64,000 nucleotides of DNA from Sweltsa coloradensis (lineage: Eukaryota > Arthropoda > Insecta > Plecoptera > Chloroperlidae), in the NCBI GenBank assembly GCA_024449915.1, contig JAMZAV010000432.1:62001-126000 (forward strand), read 5' to 3'. The notes below the pieces were generated by a model that saw only the letters and a program-made list of their open reading frames with translations, searched no databases and was not told the origin of the DNA. Below, in pieces: positions 10,405-21,246 of the stretch; positions within the stretch are counted from its first letter, which is position 1; every line of letters starts with the position of its first letter. The translations under genes were made by a program, and so were the position numbers.

Positions 10405-13400
10405 CTGAAACATCAGAACATGTACAATCTTTAGTGGGCAAACTTACTAAACTACGCATTTAGGCCTATTCTTTAACAACATGCATTAAAAAGTATTGGC
10501 ATTAATACGCTGTCTTGTTGGAGTTGTTTCAGTTCAAAACAATCCATTCTCCTTTCTGCGACAAGCATCTTGGGATGTGGTGCAAAATAACAAATTGCGT
10601 AGTGTGATGCCCACACCGACTAATAAAATTCGTCCTCCTACGTCTCGACTCTCACGTAAAGAAGAGGTGGTTTCGAATAGGCCACACACGTCTAGCTCAC
10701 GGATATCTCTTAACCAGAGAAAAGGTTATTCCTAGATGTGACACCAGGTGATGTACCATTAACCGTACATGCTAGCAGAATGTACCAAATAATATGATGC
10801 CTTGCATACGCAATTTGATCTCTCCCAATCATATGAAGAACTCCTATCATATGATAATGTGACAAACTTTCTAAATTTCTCATCCAAAGTACCGGTAATC
10901 TATTTAACAAAATTTAATTCACATCATACACATTTTTTTAAGTTAATTGGATGAGCGTAGCGAAGATTCCATTTCACTACACTGGAGAAAAAAATCCGGA
11001 ATGTTTTTTTTTCTTTCTTTTTTTTGTATTTTTGTGTGTTTGTGAACACGATTCCGGCTAAACCGATACTCCAATTGCGATGAAATTTTATGGAGGCCTT
11101 CGAAATCTCTGAACTTAGAACTGCCACGTTTTTGAGCGCAATCAAAAAATTATTTCTCATGAAAATCGTAAATTTACGATTTTTTTTTATTTTAAAAAAT
11201 TTCTTCGACTTATAACACCTAGCCTACATGCTTAATCCGATTTTAATGATTTTTTCAAAGAACCTCAATTTCATGAATTAAGATATTCGTGTGAAATTTG
11301 AGCATAATCGAAAAAAATATTTCTCATGAAAATCAAAATTTTACAGTTTTTTCTTTTTTAAAACCATTCTTTGACTTCTAACACCTACATGCTTTATCCT
11401 AATGTAATGATTTTTTCACAGAACCTTAATTTCATGAATTACCGTATTGTTCCGAATATAGCGCGATGTTTTTTTCCGAAAATACAATCTCAAAAACAGC
11501 ACTCGCGTTATTTCCGCGCGCTTGCATTTGAAATAGCGCCTGAACATAGGCCACGCCTCTATACAACTCCCGCGCATAGTCTGCTGCGCTTCGCCCCGCC
11601 CACCCACTCGAAGCCACTGAACTCGGCCGAACCTTGGGCGAAACTGTCTGCTAGTCGTCAGAATCCTTAGCCGTGATCACATCGTGACCTAGCTTGACCT
11701 ACATAGATTTTGTTTGTCGGGGTTGTCTATCTACGTTGCTAAGAGCTAAGAGTCTACGTAACGTAATAATGAGTGATGAAGGAGAAGATGAAATGGCTCA
11801 AGATGAACAAATGAAGACTGCTGATCGCGTGGAAAAGAAAGGTTCCTCTGCCTTACAAATCAGCAAGGGATTGCGAAGGAGCTAGGCCTAGGCCTACGAC
11901 CATAGATACTAGGGCCTAGTATAACCCCCCCCCCACCCCCCACCCCCCCACGACGTAAACATTGAAGACCAGGAATCAGACTGGTGAACTGTGGTTGACA
12001 TGTGAGCTTGTGCTTGGCCCTACCCTGTAAAAAACCATAGGCCTAGGCCCTAACATTGTTCAAAATGTTTTGTTGTAAGTGTTTCATGTACATTTTAATT
12101 TTCTTTGATTTTTTTCTTTTTTCTTGAAATGATTCTGAAAAATTGGGGGTCGTGTTATATTCGAGGTCGTGCTTTATTCGGAACAATACGGTAATATATT
12201 CGTGTTAAATTTGAGCGCAATCAAATAATTATTTCTTACGAAAATCACAATTTTACGATTTTTTCTTTTTTTAAATTACGATTAATAAAAAAAATAAAAA
12301 AATAAAGTTAATTTTTTATTTAATTTAATTTAATTAAAAAAAATCTTCAACTTAATAATAATTTTTTCACAGAACAACAGAAAATCGGCATAACACATGG
12401 CAGCTCAATGCACCAATTACGCTCATCCAACAACGCGGCGGGACTTGAGCGTTTTCCTAGTTTATTTTCATTCACATAGATAACTTTTGTTTTGCTATTA
12501 CTATCATCATTTTATTTTCAATTGTGTGGAAAAGGCCAACCGGCTCGTTAAGTTTCGATTGGAGAAGGGTTGACAGGTTGGGAAACAACTTTAAATTAGC
12601 TGCAGTTGTCATCAGCAGGTGAAATGTCTGGTCGCCTCCAGCCCTTCAAGCTGGACTCTATGCTTTCCCAACCTGTCAACCCTTATATAAAACACTTGGC
12701 TGTCGGGTGTCGCTGCGTCCATGATAGATGAAAACTGACGTTTCGGACCGGTTACACGGTCCATCTTCAGAGTTTAAAAAACACTTGAAGGGTACTTACA
12801 CAGAACGAACCTACTCGGTCCAGCTACCCCCAAGTACCCTTCAAGTGTTTTTTTAAACTCTGAAGATGGACCGTGTAACCGGTCCGAAACGTCAGTTTTC
12901 ATCTATCATGGACGCGGCGACACCCGACAGCCAAGTGTTTTATATTGACTCCGGCCGCGAAAGCCTACGACAAGTTCTGTCAACCCTTCTCCAATTGAAA
13001 TATCATTTTATTTTGTTACATACACTCAGAAAACAATCTAATCAATCATCAAACATACCATTAACTCATCTCATCAACTTTCATTATCACAGGCGGGGCA
13101 ATATGACCTAACCGGTTGAAGCGCCCTAGTTTCTCACGTCGTTGTTGTCGACAGTCGTACTGATTCTAGGCAGTGTAATAAACCCACCTGTGGATTCCGG
13201 TTCTTTAGCAGCTGAAGTCAGTGGTTTTGTTTCTTCCTCAGCCTCCATCTTTGTTTGTTTGGCCTGACTGCTCTCCCCCTCCTCTTCAGTGGCCTTCCTC
13301 TTGCGCGCCTCCTGACCGGCCCCTGCCTGACTACTCTCTCCGGAAGATTCCTCCTCCCGTTTCTTAGCCTCCTTCCGTCGCTGCTGTTCTAGGACGTCGA

Positions 13401-16400
13401 AGTCATCGGCATACATGTCCAGGACTTCCGAGTCGGGGACGGCAGCCACTGGGGGTGGGGGCGGGGCGGACTTCTTAGCAGCACTCTCAACCTGGTGCAT
13501 GGATATAACCAGAATTAGAACACACGTATCTCGAGATGGATAGCCTATGATGAGTTTCTTAAATTTTGTAAGAAAAAACAAAGAAGCACTTACTTAGGTT
13601 AAAATATGTTGTAACTTATAATTCAGATATCCATTGCCCAGAACCTTGCCCCCCCTGCGGCTGGTACTGGGCCTGAACCCCTCCCTCCCCTCAATATTAT
13701 AGTGTTGAAAAATGACGTACCACCGGTAATGAAATAAACCCGCAAAAAACAATAGGCCTACAATACATAATACATAGTCAAATAGGTAAATAAAAAGATA
13801 CATCACCAGGTGTGTTGTTATACAAATAAAATATAAATAAATCCTAGCATCACATGATAAAAAAATCTATCTAGATAAAATATTGTTCAAATCATTTTGA
13901 AATTGAATAGACCTAGGCTCGGAGCTCTATGCAAGTGCCTACTATTGCTCAAAGGTAGTGCAGTACAGAACCGTACCTTGTACAATATCTGCTCATAGTT
14001 CTCCTGGTAGATGTCCATATTGCCCATCTTAGTGAGGAGCCTGTTAGCTAGCTCGGTGAGGTCCGTTACTTGTTGTTGGTTACTTGAGTCCTCTACAGGT
14101 TGTCCAGCTTTCTTCCTTCTCCATCGCTCTGAGGCACTCACTGTCTTGCTGCCCCCTGCAACCCACCATTACACATTAGCGAGGTAGGTAACATACCTTA
14201 GGTAGAATATGGCCCAGATCAAAATATCTTTGTTGATTGCAAAAGTAAAAAAAATAACTCTTATCATATTATTAAATATGATAACGGCAACAAACTTTCT
14301 AAATTTCTCATTTCAAAGTAGCCTAGTTTGTTCAACCAAATTTATTTCACATCAAACACATTTTATTATTCATTCAAATAAATAATTTCTCTAATGTTTT
14401 CATTTCCATACCTTATCATTTTCTCTTAGCTCTGATCTTAGATTTAACAATATATCTAATCATCAAACACACCACAAACTCAATTACATAATTCATTTGC
14501 AATCACTTGTGGCCAGTGTTGGGTCAGTTCTTTTTTAAAATGAACTTTTTAAAAGTTCAGTTCACAGCTCAAATAGGCCTAATGAACTTTTAAAAAGTTC
14601 AAGTTCTTTTATAACCTAAAATTTTGAAAAGTTCAAGTTTGTCTAAAATATGAACTAAGTTCTTTTAAAAAATCTTTTGTAAAAAAATCACTATTTTATT
14701 AAAGGCTGGCGTAAAATGAAGAAAAACACGAGGAAAAACATTAGAGGTGTTCGAGTACCAAACTACTCGCGAGTTTGAGTCTTACGAAAGTGTTGAGCTG
14801 TCTTTGATCGTGTTGATGATTTGTACTACATTCTCGTCGACCAGCTTGTAAAATTATGGCAGATACTTAGGCCTACGATGGAACAACGATTTGTTATTGT
14901 TTTAAAGCGTCGACGGCTGCTCGACGCACGGAAAGAACTTTCAAATGAACTTTCTAAAACTGAAAAGTTCGTTCTCGGAAAGAACTTTTAAAAGTTCAAG
15001 TTCATTCATTTAAAAAAAGAGTAAGTTCACTGAAAAGTTCACAAAAAAAGAACGCGTTCACGAGAACGTGTTCTTTTTAAAAGTTCCTTCCCCAACACTG
15101 CTTGTGGCACAATATTATCAACCAGTTGAAGCGCCCTAGTTTCTCCCGTCATCGTGGGTAGTACTTGATGAACAAAGGTCAAATGTACCAATGATGAAAC
15201 TTGTAGCAAACATGCTAAATAAAGTATATTATTAGCCTAAGTAAAATACTAATACAATTTGGCCCACTGAAGCAGCGTGGGTAGGATCTACCCACCTAGT
15301 CTTCGCAATGACTTGGCCACAGTTTCCCCTGGTTTCATCAGCTCCAGCATCTGTTTGTAGACCGGTACTTGGTCGAATGTGCTCACAATGTCAGAGTCTG
15401 AATCATCGCTATCGCTGTCCTCTTTCTCTTCTCCCGTAGGCTGTTTGATTTTCACCTGCATAAGTCAACTGATATCAGAGTATACACGGAAACTGGATGG
15501 CCACCATAACCATAATTAAAAAATACTGAATTGCCTTCAGAGCTGATAGACCAACGTATGACAGGTGTTTCTCATGTCATGTCTCAGATCATTTTCATTT
15601 TTGCTAATTATTGACGAGTGCTAAATTTGGCCATTGCCAAGGGCAATGCTAAAAATGATGTTTTTTTAAATGGAAATTTTTGCAAATTTTCAATGTAAAT
15701 ATGAATAAGAAAGTTTAGCTTGATTTGTAAAAAAAAAAATAAGAAGGCTAGGTAGGCGTAACAAAAATTAATTGACTAACTTTTGTAACCCGTTTTCAGT
15801 GAAACAAAAAAATGTTAGGTCCCTAAGTCTAACTTAACTTCATAGCTATGCTCGTTGTGATATTCCTAATGATTGTACACAATAATCATTGAATAATACC
15901 TACTAATAAATAAACTAGTCCGCTTCGCGAACGCTTTTTTAGTCGCGTTGATGGATGAGCTTTTTTGTAAGTTTTTAGTTGGCATGGGATCACTTTACTT
16001 TTGCAAGTGTTTTTGTATGCATTGTAGGTGATTGTTGTCAAGTTTCTATTGTTAGGCTACTTGTTAATTGTTATTATATACCTAAAAAAACTCATATTAA
16101 AACCTTTATTCTATGGATTCTGGCAAACTTTTTCAACTTTTTCTTTCAAAAGGCAATACTTCACCATTACCTTAATGTCCATGTAAAATATGAACGTTGT
16201 AGCCCCACCTGTTTGGTCAGAATTGGCCCAAATGTCACAAAAATATCGCACTAAAAATAAAAATAAATCGTAAAAGTACGATATTCATGAGAAATGTTTC
16301 TTCGATTGTAACCAAAAACGTGGCAGGTCTAAGTTCAGAGATTTCCAAGATTTTCTACAATTTTCATCAAGATCGCATTTGCCGTTTGCCCGGTAGAAAG

Positions 16401-17941
16401 CAAACAGACGAAAAAAAACAAAAAAAAAACACCCGAGCTAATTTTTTGGGGGGGTCAGTGAAATCGAAGTCTCCGCTTCGCTCATCCAATAAAAATAAAT
16501 AAGGTTAATTCAAGGCCTCCATTTGGTTATTTGGGAAACACTCCCATAGGTATAATCCATGATATAGCTAGCCCACGCCTACATTCAAATTACCGGTAGA
16601 CCCACCCAGTTTTTTCTCCATATTAGGCCTAGTCCATGAATATGATGAAGCACAACTTTGTAAATGTCCATGTACACTGTGCAGTTCATCATCTAAAAGT
16701 CTACTAACGGAACGCATCTCTAATCTGGGCCCGGGGTAGAATTGGCCCAGAGCATGGCTCCTCTGCTAATTGTACAAGGCGAGGAAATAGAAAAAGTCCA
16801 CCTTGCAAACACCAGCTAGAAAGCGGGGAGTATGTTTCTCCCCGAATCTAGAGGCAAGCTCTGGCAATCGTTGTCGGAGACACCTCCCGCTTCCCTTGAT
16901 GACCTCTCCAACGACGATGACAAAGAAGATGACACCCTTACCCGTGGCTGGTTCTGACCAGCATGGGCTCCCGCTCCTCCTTCCCATATCCCTTAGGCTA
17001 GAGTGGTGCATTATGAGTTATGACCTAACGGTTGATGCGTCCTTAATCCAAATAAACCAAAATAAAATCTAATCACGTACCCAGTCAATGTTCTCCAGCC
17101 AGTTGTCTCGCAGCAGCTTCTCCTTGTTCCAGTGGTAGTTACCCTCAGTGTCAAAGTGACCCTCTTCCAGTTCCTCCTTCATGTTGAATGGAGTGATTTG
17201 CACCTCACCATCCAGGCCGCCCGTCCCTTCCTCCTGACCTGCGAATACGTCGCACACACATTAGACTATAGACCTTCTACATGTGGCCTGTTCCTCAATC
17301 AAAACACATGACACGGTACAGGGGCAGTGGCGGAACTAGGCGCCCACAATTGCGTGCGGGCCCAGGCCGTTTAGGGGCCCCGTTAAAAAAAACTCAGTTA
17401 AAAAAAACAGTATTTCACCCTGTTAGGAAAATATTGTATTTGTTTTCGTTGCTCAAATGACCGTTTTGTGAATCTAGCGGTTTGAAGATGAAATGTAGCG
17501 GATATTTAGGAACTTTTAGTGTCCTAGCCTATGCAATCTGTTAGGGGGGGCCCCATAGAAATTTCGCGGGCGGGCCCATGAAACGAAGTTCCCCCACTGT
17601 AAAGGGATCTATTTATTTCTGGTCAATCGATCAATTGCCTGGAAATATGTTCTTAGGTTTTCTTTATGTTTTTCATCAAAATATTATTAGGGCCTATGTT
17701 TCATGTAGTAGGCCTACTGGACAAGCTTAAAACACAATTTTGGTTCCCTACCTTCTATATCGTCATCATCCAGGATCTCATAGTTTCTTTCCTCTCCATC
17801 ATCCTCTTCATCTGAATCTAATGAGTTTTTCTTGATGGCATCCTTTGCTTTGCCAACACTTTCGTCCCAATCAGATTCTAATGTTTCTCCAATAGTACGT
17901 TTGCTTGCAGGGATTTTGAAGTTTGCAGGAGAAATTACCTC
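10226..17941 (-). CDS. CD2BP2: CD2BP2-like spliceosomal GYF-domain protein (six exons)
   Basis: Exons in transcript order: 17941-17752, 17238-17081, 15455-15296, 14155-13977, 13491-13188, 10404-10226. All introns are GT-AG and all phases agree (1,0,1,0,1), giving 389 residues before a stop. Exon 1 here starts in frame without ATG, so a start exon is missing upstream. Landmarks shared with animal CD2BP2: KNSLDSDEEDD near residue 40, ITPFNMKEELEEGHFD and WLENIDW in exon 2, KSLRRLG at the exon 3 end, an acidic/lysine-rich middle, and a C-terminal GYF domain (about 331-389). CD2BP2/Lin1 is a U5 snRNP component whose GYF domain binds proline-rich peptides; function is taken from the family. Human CD2BP2 is 341 residues. 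All introns with room carry mobile elements. Confidence 0.9.
10557..10946 (+). mobile_element. LINE-J fragment (end of RNase H to C-terminus), broken
   Basis: Starts CTGCGACAAGCATCTTGGGA as in 42850 and continues through the C-terminal codons with small deletions into the 3' UTR, where Hel-1 is inserted (10947-12460). The rest of the UTR resumes at 12461. Lies in intron 5 of the CD2BP2-like gene, antisense to it. Confidence 0.8.
10947..12460 (+). mobile_element. Hel-1 Helitron-like element, composite copy
   Basis: Begins TTGGATGAGCG after an A and ends GTTTTCCTAG before a T, splitting LINE-J 3' UTR sequence with no target duplication. The three other copies (15915-16489, 44958-45815, 47331-47892, all opposite orientation) have the same ends and the same A|T join. 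Interior holds repeated modules with ATTTCTCATGAAAATC and TTACGATTTTTT, and a TA-flanked MITE at 11442-12191. No Rep/helicase frame seen, so non-autonomous if Helitron at all. Confidence 0.65.
11442..12191. mobile_element. TA-flanked MITE (Tc1/mariner-pogo-like) inside Hel-1
   Basis: Inverted ends CCGTATTGTTCCGAATA (11442-11458) and complement (12175-12191) with TA on both sides (11440-11441, 12192-12193). TA duplication points to the Tc1/mariner-pogo group. Interior has a short frame beginning MSDEGEDEMAQDEQ (11769 on) that stops after 39 codons. It may be the remnant of a transposase N-terminus or chance. A C-rich run lies at 11925-11950. Confidence 0.75.
12461..12518 (+). mobile_element. 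LINE-J 3' UTR, left part
   Basis: TTTATTTTCATTCACATAGA and following match the UTR at 48060-48120. Continues at 13002 beyond the Penelope-like insertion, which has duplicated ATCATTTTATTTT. Confidence 0.75.
12740..12770 (-). ncRNA. Hammerhead-ribozyme-like core, left arm
   Basis: Minus-strand reading: CTGAAGA (12770-12764), a hairpin with GGACC/GGTCC stem, then GAAAC (12744-12740). Matches the CUGANGA...GAAA core. Stems I and III were not established, so activity is unproven. Confidence 0.45.
12860..12890 (+). ncRNA. Hammerhead-ribozyme-like core, right arm
   Basis: CTGAAGA (12860-12866), stem GGACC (12868-12872) pairing with GGTCC (12881-12885), GAAAC (12886-12890). Exact inverted copy of the left-arm motif. 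Confidence 0.45.
13002..13148 (+). mobile_element. LINE-J 3' UTR, right part and terminus
   Basis: Resumes after the palindromic insert and ends GGTTGAAGCGCCCTAGTTTC followed by TCACGTCGTTGTTGTC about 40 bp from the 3' end of CD2BP2-like exon 5. Confidence 0.78.
13188..13491 (-). CDS. CD2BP2: CD2BP2-like exon 5
   Basis: Acceptor CACCAG before 13491, donor CAG|GTGGGT at 13187. Codes VESAAKKSAPPPPPVAAV, DSEVLDMYADDFDVLEQQ, then a lysine/glutamate/serine-rich low-complexity run. The DMYADDFD stretch parallels the DMFAEE-type segment of CD2BP2 before the GYF domain. Ends with one base of a split codon that joins exon 6 as E-V-K-W. Confidence 0.88.
13977..14155 (-). CDS. CD2BP2: CD2BP2-like exon 4
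   Basis: Acceptor TTGCAG, donor AAG|GTACGG. Encodes GSKTVSASERWRRKK, then LTELANRLLTKMGNMDIYQE, matching the L-x-x-LADQMVARGNLGVYQE-type helix of CD2BP2. The reading frame continues past the donor as intron, which had no match to the family. Confidence 0.9.
14275..15155 (+). mobile_element. LINE-J 3' fragment interrupted by hAT MITE
   Basis: GATAACGGCAACAAACTTTC to the UTR, then the terminus AACCAGTTGAAGCGCCCTAG and TTTCTCCCGTC at 15121-15150. The UTR is split by the MITE 14514-15100. In intron 3 of the CD2BP2-like gene. Confidence 0.75.
14514..15100. mobile_element. hAT-type MITE
   Basis: Inverted ends CAGTGTTGGG / CCCAACACTG with a perfect 8-bp target duplication CTTGTGGC (14506-14513, 15101-15108). 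Both arms are full of AAAAGTTC/GAACTTTT words that form long imperfect hairpins. No transposase. Confidence 0.9.
15296..15455 (-). CDS. CD2BP2: CD2BP2-like exon 3
   Basis: Acceptor ATGCAG, donor CTAG|GTGGGT. Encodes VKIKQPTGEEKED, an SDSDDSDSD acidic run, VPVYKQMLELMKPGETVAKS and LRRLG. GETVAKSLRRLG corresponds to the RETVAGALRRLG region of the human protein. Confidence 0.92.
15915..16489 (-). mobile_element. Hel-1 Helitron-like element
   Basis: CTAGTCCGCTTCGCGAACGC at the left and CTTCGCTCATCCAA at the right, joined to host bases A (15914) and T (16490) without target duplication. Read in the other strand it runs TTGGATGAGCG...CTAG, as in the 10947-12460 copy, with a TTCGCGAA palindrome close to the CTAG end. 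Interior is AT-rich with the TTTCATCAAGATCG and GTTTGCCCGGTAGA blocks shared by all copies. In intron 2 of the CD2BP2-like gene. Confidence 0.7.
16722..17066 (+). repeat. SINE-A, near full length, with deletion
   Basis: Head TCTGGGCCCGGGGTAGAATT, shortened triplet region (no GACGTGAGAAACC block), end GGTTGATGCGTCCTTAATCC and A-rich tail. Lies in intron 2, ending only 15 bp from the exon 2 splice donor side (17081). Confidence 0.78.
17081..17238 (-). CDS. CD2BP2: CD2BP2-like exon 2
   Basis: Acceptor TTCGCAG, donor TGG|GTACGTG. Encodes GQEEGTGGLDGEVQITPFNM, then KEELEEGHFDTEGNYHWNKE and LRDNWLENIDW. This is the most conserved N-terminal block of CD2BP2/Lin1 and the strongest single piece of evidence for the family. 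Confidence 0.95.
17325..17599. mobile_element. hAT-type MITE in intron 1
   Basis: Ends CAGTGGCGGAACTAG and CTTCCCCCACTG-type complement, with GGGCCC-rich blocks near both ends. The 8-bp flanks TACAGGGG and TAAAGGGA agree at 6 of 8 positions, as for an old target duplication. Confidence 0.7.
17752..17941 (-). CDS. CD2BP2: CD2BP2-like exon 1 (of those found)
   Basis: Acceptor ATTTTCAG, donor GAAG|GTAGGG. Encodes EVISPANFKIPASKRTIGET, then AKDAIKKNSLDSDEEDDGEE and YEILDDDDIEG. There is no ATG in this exon, and a clean acceptor precedes it, so transcription starts upstream in a separate exon. Confidence 0.9.
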
Positions 17942-17959
17942 CTGAAAATTCAAGTTAAC

Positions 17960-18990
17960 AGGATTATAACCACCCGTAGGAACTAATTGTTGGAAATTTA
18001 CAATCTTGCGGGGTGAAGGACGGGGGGGGGAAAGGCGTGAACATTTTTATCCCCACTTCGATTTTTCGGCATACAAATATGGCACTAGCCGCCAGCCGCG
18101 AGAGGGGTAATGCACAGATAGACAGCTCGACGTGATTAATAATGTCCGAATCGCTACAACGACGAATATTCAGCCAAGGTCAACCTCATTGCCACAAACC
18201 TGCATAGATGCAAAGATGGATATTCTAGCAAGTGTTCTATCCTCATCCTTATGTTGTTTTCTTATTTTTATTGTTGTAAATTGAAATGAATAATATACTA
18301 ATTTGATACCATATTTAATTTGATATTGAACACGGCAATTGGTAAGTTATCCAAATTTGTGTCACTCCAGAATGAACGAAATGCATAATTTATTTGGGCT
18401 ATCTTGAGCTCGTAGGATGAAAAAGCTCCACATGAATGACGTAGGAATTTGATAGTAAAATTTCCGGTTAGATAACTAAATGAAACTAAAATGCAATTGT
18501 TATTTATACAAAAAAAATACGCATTAATTGGTATTGTGCAATAAGTAGGGCTGCTCAGCATAATAAAATAATATAATTTTTCTGCGAATTACACCACGGC
18601 AGGTCTTACAAAGTTGTGTACCCAACCGGACAAGAGTTCGATACACACACTAAAGCTAGATGTCCTAGCAAGGTAGTAGTGTAATGTAGAAGATTAATAA
18701 ATCAACCACGTATTGTACCGAATACACTTTCATCAACAGGGGCGCATCTCAAGAATAAATTATGAATCAGAGTATTTTTGCTAGAAGTTATTATGCAGGA
18801 CAGATTGTACATAATTATATTTGTCGCAAGTCGCCCGCAATAAATTCCGAAACTGACATTGGTACGTACAGAAGCTTCCCGACGAGCGCCGACGAGGTAT
18901 CATTGTACCAACCACATTGCGCGAATGGCAGGTCAAAGCTAGGTGTCAAATGTTAAAACTTAGGTCATTATTATTTATGTTAATTTATAA
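17960..18990. other. Intergenic or intronic stretch without recognised feature
   Basis: Contains a G run (18021-18030) and no coding frame with family signal. If the start exon lies at 29268, this is intron. Confidence 0.4.
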
Positions 18991-18996
18991 CACAGT

Positions 18997-19065
18997 CACA
19001 CCGTTAGATGTGGCACATAGGATAAGAGCGCTGGTCCGAGACGTTCGGCGTTCGAAATCTCAATG
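18997..19065 (+). repeat. tRNA-like segment
   Basis: TGGCACATAGGATAAGAGCG (A-box like) followed by GGCGTTCGAAATC (B-box like) at tRNA spacing. Arms do not pair well, so a tRNA-derived repeat rather than a gene. Confidence 0.4.
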
Positions 19066-19192
19066 AAATTAATTGATTATAATAATAATATATATAATAT
19101 ATATATAAAATATAATAATTAATGTTTATCGTATTCAGATATGAAGTGAATTTAATTTCTTTAGAGCAAAGCACTGAAACTCAAATGTGTAT

Positions 19193-19575
19193 TGTGTGGC
19201 TCGTTGGTATTGTTGTAAGAATCTCTGCTTCCAATACAGAAGGTCCATGGTTCGATTCCCGTTAAGTCAGAAGGTTTTAACTGCTGATTTAGCAACGGTG
19301 CCGTTTCAGCCGTCCTAGCAACGAGGCACATAATAAATTTAAAGTTGTTCTGAATCGGCCTTGTTGATTCTGGCGTTGATCCGCGGGCGCACTGTCCATA
19401 CTACTGATTACTAGATTTCCTATACGTATAAAAAATATTGATCTTTGGTTGGTTATCGCTCACTCGTCGATTACGTCGGGGCCTGCAGGGTTGGATTGAT
19501 CGCTTTAATTTATTGTCCCCCACTGAAAATCAGTTATATGACTGAGTGGGTAGACTAAATATGAATTTATTTATT
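19193..19575 (+). repeat. SINE-G: tRNA-Gly(TCC)-derived SINE
   Basis: Head resembles tRNA-Gly: TGGCTCGTTGG (A box), CTGCTTCCAATACAG with TCC at the anticodon position, GGTTCGATTCC (B box). Body carries CCGTCCTAGCAACGAGGCAC. The 3' part CCCCCACTGAAAATCAGTTA, ACTGAGTGGGTAGAC ends in TTTATTTATTTA. Head and body recur at 24240-24493 on the minus strand, and the 3' part at 45412-45470 and 60540-60650. Confidence 0.75.
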
Positions 19576-19955
19576 TATTATATGCTACGCTATACGCTCA
19601 CTTCTATGCAAATATAGGCCTACCTCAGAACGTTATTCCTTGTAAACAAAGTTATTTTATTTATCAGATGCATATCACAACAGAGTACAATTACTCCACA
19701 AGTGCAAATCATAGCATTACCTAATGGATAGAAAATATACTAATAGACATTAAAATATACAACACAAAATAATACATTTAACTCATTAAACATGTGAAAT
19801 TATCAATTTAAATGTGAAACTATCAAAATTATTAACATTAAAAATGAATTAGAGATATTCTTGAAAGAAAATAGAAGAACAATTTTATAATAAAGAAGAT
19901 ACTAATGGAAATAAGCTAGTGAGTAAATTACGTTAATATCCTAATGCTTGAGTGA

Positions 19956-21240
19956 TCACAGATTTAAATTTAAAAATTTTTTGAGAGTAGAGATCAATGT
20001 CTGTTCCTTCAAGAGGTTTAACATATTAAAAGAATGCTGTAATCTGTTGATGCATGAATTTTTATGGAGGTCGAGATGACTTAGGGCTGGTTGAAAAGTT
20101 TTGTGAAGGCGTGTATGTTTGGGAGGTATATGAAAATTTAATTTCCCAAGAATTAAACTAGTGTTTGTTAAATTATTTACAATTTTGTAAAGGTAAACCA
20201 TGTCGGAATAGATCCTTCGGTTTTCTAATGTCATTAGGTTAGCATCTTTACAAAGTTGTGCATAATCTACCCTATGATACAGAATGTTACTTTTTATACA
20301 TTGATGTTTTATGAAACACTGTTGGACCCTTTCTACATTATGAATTTTGGTGATTTGATATGGGTTCCAAATAGAGCTAGCATAATCTAAATGAGGCCTA
20401 ACAAGAGAGAGGTACAACTTTCGCATAGTGGTTTTGGAGAATTCTTTAGAGCAGTTTCGTCTTAAGAAACCAAGCAATCTAAATGATTTCGGAATAATGT
20501 TAGAAAGGTGATTCGAGAATGAAAGATCATGAGATATGATGACACCTAAATCCTTGACTTTCGTGACTCTTTCCAAAATCTGATCATTGAGACTGTAGAT
20601 ATGAAATTTAACATGTTTTGTTTTTGTTGTAAACGTAATGACTGCACATTTAGATACATTAAGTTTAAGCTTCCATGTTCTGCACCATTCTGCAAGCGCG
20701 TCCAGATCTGACTGCAGGCATGCACGGTCAGCATCTCTTCGTATTGGACGATATATCTTAAGATCATCAGCAAACATTAGACAGCTTGATGACATAAAAC
20801 AAGACGGTATGTCATTCACAAACAGGGTAAAGAGTAGTGGACCCAAAATTGAACCTTGCGGCACTCCAGATGTTACACTTTCAGAAGATGATCTTATTGT
20901 ATCAATGACAACTGACTGAGTTCGTCCAGTAAGGTAGCTTTCAATTAATTGATGAATTTTACCGGTAATTCCATAGGATTTTAATTTAAATAGGAGAAGA
21001 TCGTGATCAACACTGTCAAAAGCTTTACTGAAGTCCGTGTAGACAGCATCAACTTGAACACCTGAGTTTAGGGACGTTGCAATATCGTGGGTGAATTCAG
21101 TAAGATAGTAACAGTTGATTTTCTTTCATAAATCCATGCTGACTTGGTGATATGTAGTCTGCCACATGATTATTTAATCTTTTAGAAATGAGCCCTTTCA
21201 AAAACTTTTGAAAATATGGCTAATAACGAAATAGGCCGGT
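19956..21240 (-). pseudogene. LINE reverse transcriptase, core and C-terminus
   Basis: Contains the palm motif FSKAFDS upstream, GVPQGSILGPLLF, and catalytic MFADDLKIYR, followed by LKLNVSKCAV, VKDLGVIIS and the thumb region YLSLVRPHLDYAS, ending at LKKFLNLNL. The reading frame is open through the motifs from about 21100 down to the stop at 19956. A frameshift near 21120 separates it from the preceding segment. Confidence 0.85.
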
Positions 21241-21246
21241 AATTAG

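Larger units (their letters stand above)
12519..13001. mobile_element. Palindromic element with paired hammerhead-like cores (Penelope-like)
   Basis: A 483-bp insert bounded by a perfect 13-bp target duplication, ATCATTTTATTTT (12506-12518 and 13002-13014). Arms of about 110 bp (12680-12788 and 12833-12942) are almost exact inverted copies around a 45-bp spacer. Outer blocks GGAGAAGGGTTGACAG (12561) and its complement (12977-12992) add a second nested palindrome. Each arm carries CTGAAGA, hairpin, GAAAC, a hammerhead-type core like those known in Penelope-like terminal repeats. No RT/GIY-YIG frame, so non-autonomous. Confidence 0.7.
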
